A DNA stretch of 64,000 nt from Streptomyces sp. WM6386 (GTDB lineage: Bacteria; Actinomycetota; Actinomycetes; Streptomycetales; Streptomycetaceae): the NCBI RefSeq assembly GCF_000972385.1, contig NZ_JXTE01000062.1, positions 1 to 64,000 of the forward strand, written 5' to 3'. The notes beneath the pieces are model-generated. The model saw only the letters and a list, made by a program, of their open reading frames with translations. It had not been told where the DNA came from and made no database searches. Position 1 is the stretch's first letter. Each line of letters begins with the position of its first letter. A program made the translations under genes and the position numbers. Positions 52,801 through 58,835 of the stretch are shown here, in pieces.

Positions 52801-53033
52801 AGCTGTCTTCGGATCGGCTCCGGATAGCCGCCCGTGGCGTTGGCGAACCAGACGAGACTCGTCCCCCAGCCCTCGAACTCCTGCTGCTGGTACGACGGAT
52901 CGACCCGTACCGTCACCGAGCTGAGGGGAGCTGTGTCCGCGGCGGTGGCGGGGACGGCGGTGACGAGTCCCGCGGCGAGTGTGAGGGGGATGGCCGGCGT
53001 CAAGACCCGGACGATGCGGCGTCGGCTGGACAC
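49869..53033 (-). CDS. Secreted GH30 endo-beta-1,6-galactanase-like enzyme
   Basis: A 1054-residue secreted modular enzyme. A signal peptide (about 1-32) precedes a GH30 TIM-barrel plus beta-domain (about 38-490) with acid/base Glu227 (DPLNEPN) and nucleophile Glu335 (WMSEVEG). A ricin-type lectin domain (about 500-650), Ig-like BIG repeats, an F5/8C-like domain and a C-terminal beta domain follow. The GWGTSLVWFAN and LNIARYNIGGGN blocks resemble streptomycete endo-beta-1,6-galactanases, which cut the side chains of arabinogalactan proteins. It starts at GTG 53033 with AAGGGAG upstream. It has no copy of the LacI operator, so control is probably separate. Confidence 0.86.
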   Translation of the reverse strand: MSSRRRIVRVLTPAIPLTLAAGLVTAVPATAADTAPLSSVTVRVDPSYQQQEFEGWGTSLVWFANATGGYPEPIRRQLVDMLFGEDGLALNIARYNIGGGNAPDVRKDYMKAGATMEGFWKAPEGTTQKDMDWWDPDNADHWDWNADANQRWWVDQVKDKVTKWEAFSNSPPWFQTVSGYVSGGFDSGADQIRADRVDDFAAYLVRVSEEMEKEHGITFDTIDPLNEPNTSYWGTQLGADGRPTGGRQEGAHAGPALQQKVILALDKALDGATTKAEVSAMDETNPGIFTTNWNAYTAEARAAVDQLNVHTYGTGQRTSARDIAKGADKKLWMSEVEGTWGTGTDFTSMEPGLGIATRMVDDMRELEPSAWVFWQPIEDSLPQAAAGKNWGSIHVPFNCTAEDTLESCPIQANSKFHTIRNFTHYIRPGDRFVKVDDTSSVAAVARSGRSATVVHVNGGTTARSVTLDLSRFGKVTRGATVTPVVTSTDGALVQGAPVRVTDRSATLTVPAKSVTSFLVKGVSGVAKDAALVQPGHVYRLKGTQSGKSLAPSDDGTGVVIRTDDASNARQLWSVRRLTPGTDHRERYALTSATSGKQLAVRENQAVLEDPSDSDAAQWILSTTGDDTWTFVNAATGRLLDVGGQSSADGAKVSTYTPTSAANQRWTVSDETVLRTEKAEVFTVPGRTPALPETVTPVYRNGARGALPVVWDPPSHDAWAGPGTVRVKGTATDPLGREIRAKAVVTVDTIASTVPGRAKTYVGGSPGLPDTVVGVGAHGGRTDLSVTWDAAPEGAFAEAGVVTLRGSARVVDGSTVGASVRVQVTEATQSDIASDAGVSVAATYTESGYSAERLRNGDTSDKGWSNWRSGTKNPSDTITFALPTTRDLDRVVAHFYRDGSSVSFPASLKAQVRRATDDTWIDASEEITVGTEGTPVVDVPIEAGPATGVRLVMTARSGGYITMSEVEVYAKASGVSKDAAAASIEVAGVPVADFAPGTTDYRVRTADPHHALVTATARDPYATVDVERSGGRAVVTVTSEDRSRTTTYRLTLLRR

Positions 53034-53280
53034 GGAGCTCCCTTCCGGAGCACGGAGAGGCACAAGCACGGAGAAGCACAGAATCAACCAGAAGCGATCA
53101 GGCTCAAGGCATGCTCATCGACGAAAATGAACACGTCAAGACACTGCGCACGCCGAACACTCATCAGGTCAAGCGTCCCGGACTATTGACTCGTAACTCG
53201 CCAGTAGCGATCCTCGTCGAACAGATTGCGCCGGTCATGACAAAACCATGGGGCGCCGACCGAGGGGCGTGGTATCGACC

Positions 53281-55335
53281 ATGACTCGATGTTCGTATCG
53301 CAGACGCAAAGACGTGACCATCGTGTCGCTGCTCCTCTTCGTCCTGGCCATCGCCCTCGGCCCCACGCCGAGTTCGGCGGCCGCGAGCGACTGGTGGAAC
53401 CCGAGCGCGCGTCCCACGCCGGACTCCCAGATCAACGTCACCGGTGAGCCGTTCACCGGCACCAACTCCGCAGGCGAGGTACGCGGGTTCGTCGACGCGC
53501 ACAACCACCTGTTCTCCAACGAGGCCTTCGGCGGCCGGCTGATCTGCGGCAAGGTCTTCTCCACCGCGGGCGTCGCCGACGCGCTCAAGGACTGCCCCGA
53601 GCACTACCCGGACGGCACGCTCGCGATCTTCGACTACATCACCCACGGCGGCGACGGCAAGCACGACCCGGTCGGCTGGCCGACGTTCAAGGACTGGCCG
53701 GCGTATGACTCGATGACCCATCAGGCCAACTACTACGCCTGGATCGAGCGCGCCTGGCGCGGCGGGCAGCGGGTGCTCGTCAACGACCTCGTCACCAACG
53801 GCGTGATCTGCTCCGTCTACCCGTTCAAGGACCGCAGTTGTGACGAGATGACCTCGATCAGGCTGCAGGCCAAGCTGACCTACCAGCTCCAGGACTACGT
53901 CGACGCGATGCACGGAGGCCCGGGCAAGGGCTGGTTCCGGATCGTCACCGACACCGCGCAGGCCCGCCAGGTCATCCAGCAGGGCAAACTCGCCGTGGTC
54001 CTGGGCGTCGAGACCTCCGAGCCGTTCGGCTGCAAACAGATCCTCGACATCGCGCAATGCAGCAAGGCGGACATCGACAAGGGGCTCGACGAGCTCTACG
54101 ACCTCGGTGTGCGCAGCATGTTCCTGTGCCACAAGTTCGACAACGCCCTGTGCGGCGTCCGCTTCGACGAGGGCGGCCTCGGAACGGCCATCAACGTGGG
54201 CCAGTTCCTGTCGACCGGCACCTTCTGGAAGACCGAGAAGTGCACGGGCCCCCAGCACGACAACCCCATCGGAACGGCCGCGTCCGAGGCGGAGGCGGAT
54301 CTGCCGGCGGGCACCGAGGTCCCGGAGTACGACGAAAACGCCCAGTGCAACGTCCGCGGGCTCACCGACCTCGGTGAGTACGCCGTCCAGGGCATGATGA
54401 AACGCAAGATGATGCTCGAGATCGACCACATGAGCGTCAAGGCGACCGGCCAGGTCCTCGACATGTTCGAGGCCGCCTCCTACCCCGGCGTGCTCTCCTC
54501 GCACAGCTGGATGGACCTCAACTGGACCGAGCGGGTCTACTCCGTCGGCGGTTTCGTCGCCCAGTACATGCACGGCTCCGAGGGCTTCAGCACGGAGGCG
54601 AAGCGGACCGACGCGCTGCGTGCCAAGTACGACGTGGGCTACGGCTACGGCACCGACTTCAACGGCATCGGCGACCATCCCGCCCCGCGCGGCGCCGACG
54701 CCACGAACAAGGTGACGTACCCCTTCAAGAGTGTCGACGGCGGCTCCGTCATCGACAAGCAGACCGTCGGCTCGCGCACCTTCGACTTCAACACGGACGG
54801 CGGCGCCAACGTCGGTCTGATCCCGGACTGGATCGAGGACATCCGGCGCGTCGGCGGCCAGGGCGTCGTCGACGACCTGTTCCGCGGTGCGGAGTCCTAC
54901 CTCGACACCTGGGGCGCCTCCGAGCAGCACCAGGCCGGCGTCAACCTGGCCAAGGGCCGTACCGCGACGGCGAGTTCGTCCGAATCCAACCCGTTCACCA
55001 GCTACCAGCCGGGGCGGGCCGTGGACGGCGACGGCGACAGCCGCTGGGCCAGTGACTGGAGCGACGACCAGTGGTGGCAGGTCGACCTCGGCGCCACCAA
55101 CCTGGTCTCGCGCGTCACGCTCGACTGGGAGCGCGCGTACGGGAAGTCGTATCGCATCGAACTCTCCACGGACGGCACCAACTGGCAGACCGCCTGGTCC
55201 ACCACCTCCGGCGACGGCGGCCTGGACACGGCCAAGTTCACCGGCACACCGGCCCGTTACGTCCGTGTCCACGGCCTCGACCGCGGCACCGACTGGGGAT
55301 ACTCGCTCCACGAGGTCGGCGTGAACAGCGCCTGA
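53281..55335 (+). CDS. Secreted M19-like amidohydrolase with discoidin domain
   Basis: A 684-residue exported protein. A signal peptide (about 1-35: basic RRRK, hydrophobic VSLLLFVLAIAL, then PSSAAA) is followed by a metal-dependent hydrolase domain (about 65-545). FVDAHNHLF (70-78) gives the Asp-His-His motif of amidohydrolases and membrane dipeptidases, and LEIDHMSVKATGQ and SSHSW supply later ligands. The C-terminal 120 residues are an F5/8C (CBM32-like) sugar-binding domain. This could be a glycoconjugate-targeted peptidase or amidase. ATG 53281 is chosen because it gives a compact signal peptide; ATG 53248 is possible. The TetR gene follows after 20 bases. Confidence 0.75.
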   Translation: MTRCSYRRRKDVTIVSLLLFVLAIALGPTPSSAAASDWWNPSARPTPDSQINVTGEPFTGTNSAGEVRGFVDAHNHLFSNEAFGGRLICGKVFSTAGVADALKDCPEHYPDGTLAIFDYITHGGDGKHDPVGWPTFKDWPAYDSMTHQANYYAWIERAWRGGQRVLVNDLVTNGVICSVYPFKDRSCDEMTSIRLQAKLTYQLQDYVDAMHGGPGKGWFRIVTDTAQARQVIQQGKLAVVLGVETSEPFGCKQILDIAQCSKADIDKGLDELYDLGVRSMFLCHKFDNALCGVRFDEGGLGTAINVGQFLSTGTFWKTEKCTGPQHDNPIGTAASEAEADLPAGTEVPEYDENAQCNVRGLTDLGEYAVQGMMKRKMMLEIDHMSVKATGQVLDMFEAASYPGVLSSHSWMDLNWTERVYSVGGFVAQYMHGSEGFSTEAKRTDALRAKYDVGYGYGTDFNGIGDHPAPRGADATNKVTYPFKSVDGGSVIDKQTVGSRTFDFNTDGGANVGLIPDWIEDIRRVGGQGVVDDLFRGAESYLDTWGASEQHQAGVNLAKGRTATASSSESNPFTSYQPGRAVDGDGDSRWASDWSDDQWWQVDLGATNLVSRVTLDWERAYGKSYRIELSTDGTNWQTAWSTTSGDGGLDTAKFTGTPARYVRVHGLDRGTDWGYSLHEVGVNSA

Positions 55336-55355
55336 CGAGCACGGGGGAGCCGCAC

Positions 55356-55955
55356 ATGGCACGCATGCCGTCGACCGAACGGCGTCGGCAACTGACGGAA
55401 GCGGCGATCAGGGCGATGGCCCGGGACGGCGTGGCCAAGACCACGACCCGGTCCATCGCCGCCGAGGCGGGCGTCTCCCTGAGCGTCTTCCACTACTGCT
55501 TCGATTCCAAGCAGGAACTGATCGAGTCCGTCATCACCACCATCACCGACCACTACGTGACCATCGTGAAGGAGGCACTCAAGCCCCGGGACACCCTCGA
55601 GGAGACCGTCCGGGCCGGCTTCCAGGCGTACTGGGACCATGTGCGCGCACACCCCGACGAGCACATGCTGACCTACGAACTCACCCAGTACGCCCTGCGC
55701 GAGCCGGGGTTCGAGCAGCTGGCGCGGCGGCAGTACGAACTGTACGGGGAGCTCTACACCGAGCTCATCGAGCAGCTGAGCCAGACCATCGACTTCCGAC
55801 TCCGGGTGCCCGTCCCCGCGTTGGCCCGCTATCTGGCCGCCATGACCGACGGGCTCACCCTCAACTACCTGGTACTCGGCGACGAGGGGGCCTGGACCGA
55901 CATCCTCGGCACCGTCACCGCCCATATCGCGGGACTGGTGACGGCTGACGGCTAA
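55356..55955 (+). CDS. TetR-family transcriptional regulator
   Basis: A 199-residue TetR-type repressor. The N-terminal helix-turn-helix spans about 10-55 (AIRAMARDGVAKTTTRSIAA and EAGVSLSVFHYCFDSKQELI). The C-terminal ligand domain is mostly helical (ELTQYALREPGFEQLARRQY). ATG 55356 has GGGGGAG about 6 bases upstream. It lies 20 bases after the M19-like gene, so it is probably co-transcribed with it and may control it or the divergent GH30 gene. The repeat element at 55985 ends the transcript. Confidence 0.88.
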   Translation: MARMPSTERRRQLTEAAIRAMARDGVAKTTTRSIAAEAGVSLSVFHYCFDSKQELIESVITTITDHYVTIVKEALKPRDTLEETVRAGFQAYWDHVRAHPDEHMLTYELTQYALREPGFEQLARRQYELYGELYTELIEQLSQTIDFRLRVPVPALARYLAAMTDGLTLNYLVLGDEGAWTDILGTVTAHIAGLVTADG

Positions 55956-55984
55956 GCGGGTCGGGTGAGGTCCGCTACGGTTCG

Positions 55985-56063
55985 GCAGCGCCCTGAAGGG
56001 GCGCGGGGCCGTATCACTATGCGGCTCCGCCGCGGGGCGCGACCAGCCACGACGGCGCCGCGG
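55985..56063. repeat. Streptomycete intergenic hairpin element (terminator-like)
   Basis: Between the convergent TetR and Tat-exported genes lies a compact GC-rich element with two hairpins: GCGCCC-TGAAG-GGGCGC (55988-56004) and GCGGC-TCC-GCCGC (56021-56033). It ends in GCGCGACCAGCCACGACGGC. I recognise this arrangement, including the ACCAGCCACGAC tail, from many streptomycete intergenic regions, where it recurs as a dispersed repeat and probably serves as a bidirectional terminator. Confidence 0.7.
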
Positions 56064-56088
56064 ACGGCCGACGGTTCCCGCGGAGCGC

Positions 56089-57468
56089 TTAGGCCTTGAG
56101 CGGGTTGGACCTCGCGGCGGCCAGCAGGTACCAGGCGGTGGCGCCGGTGTGCCGGTACGGGTAGTAGCCGAACCCGAAACCGGTGTCGAGCGGGCTGCTC
56201 GCCGACACGACCCCGGACCTGGCGGCCACTGCCCTGCCGCCGAAGGTCTGGTCGGCGCCCAGCAGATCCTGGGCCCGCTCGATGGAGGCGATCAGGCGCC
56301 GGGCGCGCTTCTCGTCCCCGGAGTCCTGGCGATGGCGCAGGGCGAGCGCCAGATGGGCCGTGCCCTCGAACCACACTCCGTTGCGGTCCGGCCTGGGCTG
56401 GCCGTCGGCGATCGGGGCGCCCTCGTTCGCCAGCAGGCTCGCGGAGCTGAAGGTGACGCCTTCGTACGACTGGCCCGCGGGGACCGTGCTGTTGGGGCGC
56501 TCGGGCGTGTCCAGAACGGCCAGTTCGGTGGCGCCCCAGTCCAACGAGCGGCCGTACACACGGGAGTTGAGGGCGAGGTGTGTCCAGGTCTGGGTGTCCT
56601 CGGGGATCGGCGACCTGTTGATCGTCACGCCGTCGTTGGTGCCGGTGTAGAAGAAGCCCCCGCCCGGCTCCCACATCTTCTTGACGAACGCCCCGGCGAC
56701 CGCACGCCGTTCCCGCCACACCCGGTCCCCGGTGAGCCGGGCGAGCTGGCCGAACAGGCCGATGAGGTCGGTGTTGTGCTCGGTCGAGGTGAACGGCAGC
56801 TTCTTGTTCGCCCCGTCGACCCCGAACTTGAAACCGCCGAGCGGTTCGTCGGTGCGCCCGACGCGCTCGATCCACTCGCCGATCCGCACGGCACCGGCGA
56901 GGAAGCGGCGCTCCCCGGTCCGCCGGGCCAGCGCGGCGAGGGCGATGCCGGCCCAGGCCATGTCGCCCACGGCGGTGCCCGTGAAGCCGAACTGCCAACC
57001 CATGTTGGCCTTCCCGTCCGTCCGCACGAACCCGTCGGGCTGGAGGGTGCCGTCGTAGAAGGTGTACGGCCCCACGTTGTAGGCCTGACGGAGTCGGCCG
57101 TCGTCGTGGTCGGGATCGTTGGCCTGTGCGTAGAGAAGCGCGTCGCCGAGCGCTGTCGCGCGGGATCTGCCGCCCTCGGTGTCGCAGGCCAGGTTCGCCA
57201 GGATCGCGAGCGCGTTGTCGTAGGTGAACGCCGTGCTGAACAGGCCTGCCTGATCGGTGTAGCTCTGGGCGAGGCGGATCGTGCCGTGGTCCGGGTAGGC
57301 GTCCATGGCGGCGGCGAGGAAGGCCTGGGCGCGGCTCCGGGCGGAGGCGGTGGCCCTGTCCGCCGCGCGCGCGGTGCCCGAACCGGCGGCGAGGAGGACC
57401 GCGGCACCGAGTCCGGTTCCGATGAGTGCGCGGCGATTGAACGCGGGGCGGCCTTGGCTGCCGGTCAT
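56089..57468 (-). CDS. Tat-exported (alpha/alpha)-toroid protein, glycosidase-like
   Basis: A 459-residue protein with a twin-arginine signal (FNRRALIGTGLGAAVLLAAG, about 10-29, cleavage after ARA). The mature part is all-helical with repeated aromatic motifs (YTDQAGLFSTAFTYDNALAI, DMAWAGIALAALARRTGE, GVWFEGTAHLALALRHRQ) suggesting an alpha/alpha toroid as in many glycosidases and lyases. A GFGYYPYRHTGATAWYLLAA C-terminus closes the ring. Tat export implies folding or cofactor loading before secretion. ATG 57468 has GGAG upstream. A perfect LacI-type palindrome is 33 bases upstream. The specific family is not recognised. Confidence 0.75.
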   Translation of the reverse strand: MTGSQGRPAFNRRALIGTGLGAAVLLAAGSGTARAADRATASARSRAQAFLAAAMDAYPDHGTIRLAQSYTDQAGLFSTAFTYDNALAILANLACDTEGGRSRATALGDALLYAQANDPDHDDGRLRQAYNVGPYTFYDGTLQPDGFVRTDGKANMGWQFGFTGTAVGDMAWAGIALAALARRTGERRFLAGAVRIGEWIERVGRTDEPLGGFKFGVDGANKKLPFTSTEHNTDLIGLFGQLARLTGDRVWRERRAVAGAFVKKMWEPGGGFFYTGTNDGVTINRSPIPEDTQTWTHLALNSRVYGRSLDWGATELAVLDTPERPNSTVPAGQSYEGVTFSSASLLANEGAPIADGQPRPDRNGVWFEGTAHLALALRHRQDSGDEKRARRLIASIERAQDLLGADQTFGGRAVAARSGVVSASSPLDTGFGFGYYPYRHTGATAWYLLAAARSNPLKA

Positions 57469-57500
57469 GGGTCTCCTCGAATCGAAGGGGCGGACGCGTT

Positions 57501-57514
57501 TGAGAGCGCTCTCA
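57501..57514. promoter_or_regulatory. LacI-type operator upstream of the Tat-exported gene
   Basis: TGAGAGCGCTCTCA is a perfect 14-bp palindrome of the form bound by streptomycete LacI regulators such as CebR (TGGGAGCGCTCCCA), differing by one symmetrical base pair. It differs from the arabinoside operators at 43566 and 44794, so a different regulator is expected. Confidence 0.7.
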
Positions 57515-57585
57515 GGAGTGCGCGCTCATTCTGCTGTCGCCTCAGGTCCCGGTCAACGGCTGGGAGGGTTGGAGCAGTTGGGACG

Positions 57586-58707
57586 TCAGCTCCGGGGGCC
57601 GTCGCTGTTCGGGGGACGGGAAGCTCCCGGCGCCAGGGGATCGGGGGGTTGGACGGCCGGCGGGCCGGCCGCACCGGAGCGGAGCCGCTCGAAGACGAGG
57701 TCGAAGGTGAAGCCCGCGGTGAAACCGAGCGGGATGGTGAAGAACAGCAGACGGCGTACGTCCAGGTCGTCGAGGAGAGCGGGGACGGTCAGCAGCTGGG
57801 AGGCGAAGTAGAGAAGGACGGAGACCAGCCCGGCACCCAGACCCCGCACCGCGGCCCGCCCCCAACGCATATCGCTCTCGAAGGAGTTGCGGAGGATGGC
57901 CCCCGCGGCGGAGGCCACCAGCGGTGCGCCCACCAGGACCAGCAGATCCAGGGCGCCCGCCTGCCGTGACTGCTCGGCCGTCACCAGCGCCGCGAGAGAG
58001 GCCAGCATGCACACGGCTGCCACCGTGAGCCCCCGGGCCGAACGCCGAGCGGCCGTACGCTCGCCCTGCGCGCGCTCCGCGATGTTCCGCAGCCTGCGCT
58101 CACGCTGGCGCAGGAGACAGGCGATCAGCCGCGCGGCGGACACCGAGGACCAGTTGTCGCCCATAAGGCGGATGTCCGAGTCGTCCGCGTCGTTGCGGAC
58201 CTTGTCGAAGTTGATCCACACCTGGCCGGCGCCGCCGCCGAACGCCGCCACCGACACCAGCGGCAGACGCTGCGCCAGGGCGATGATCCCGGCCACTCGG
58301 GTGGACTGGCCCCCGCCCATGAGCAGCACACCGTCGCAGGTCAGAAGGGTGTGGTAGAAGGCCACCTCCCACTCGCCGCTGCTGTCGCGGAGGATCTCCA
58401 TACGGACGTGGGCATCCGGCGGCAGAGCGAAGTCGACATCGCTGTGGCGTGGCGGGAAGGCCGCCACCCGGCCTGGCTCCGCCTCGGTGCAGGCGTCCGC
58501 GTATCCGGCCACGACGTCCGTCTCGATGTACTCGGGGCTGCTGGAGAAGACGGCCAGATCGCAGCAGGCCCGTGCGAGTTCCCTGCCCAGCTGCCGGCAG
58601 GCCTCGGGAGCGAGATCGGCGGACCTGAGGGGATGGGTGAAGGAGCGGTGGGGGTCGGTGCTGCCGACGACGGCTATGAGCGGACGCGCGGAGTGCGGCG
58701 AAGTCAT
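57586..58707 (-). CDS. SLOG-domain protein with four transmembrane helices
   Basis: A 373-residue two-part protein. Residues about 9-205 form a SLOG-type Rossmann nucleotide-binding domain, with IAVVGST (11-17), CDGVLLMGGGQST (124-136) and LVSVAAFGGGAGQ (150-162). A basic coiled linker (RQRERRLRNIAERAQGERTA) leads to four hydrophobic helices at about 226-244, 252-272, 287-309 and 318-337. SLOG domains bind NAD- or ADP-ribose-derived nucleotides, as in ThsA of Thoeris. The membrane part resembles effector modules predicted to perforate the membrane. It starts at ATG 58707, divergent from the TIR fusion gene over 128 bases. It is inferred to be the membrane effector or sensor of this locus. Confidence 0.8.
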   Translation of the reverse strand: MTSPHSARPLIAVVGSTDPHRSFTHPLRSADLAPEACRQLGRELARACCDLAVFSSSPEYIETDVVAGYADACTEAEPGRVAAFPPRHSDVDFALPPDAHVRMEILRDSSGEWEVAFYHTLLTCDGVLLMGGGQSTRVAGIIALAQRLPLVSVAAFGGGAGQVWINFDKVRNDADDSDIRLMGDNWSSVSAARLIACLLRQRERRLRNIAERAQGERTAARRSARGLTVAAVCMLASLAALVTAEQSRQAGALDLLVLVGAPLVASAAGAILRNSFESDMRWGRAAVRGLGAGLVSVLLYFASQLLTVPALLDDLDVRRLLFFTIPLGFTAGFTFDLVFERLRSGAAGPPAVQPPDPLAPGASRPPNSDGPRS

Positions 58708-58835
58708 GTACCAGTCTAGGCAGTTGGCCGCTGTTCTCCTCGACCGGTTCTGCTCGGTTTCACCGGATTTCTTGGCGTTCGGGGTGTAGCCGGGGGCGTG
58801 CGGGGGGATAGGTGAGCCGACGGTGGGGAGAAGTG

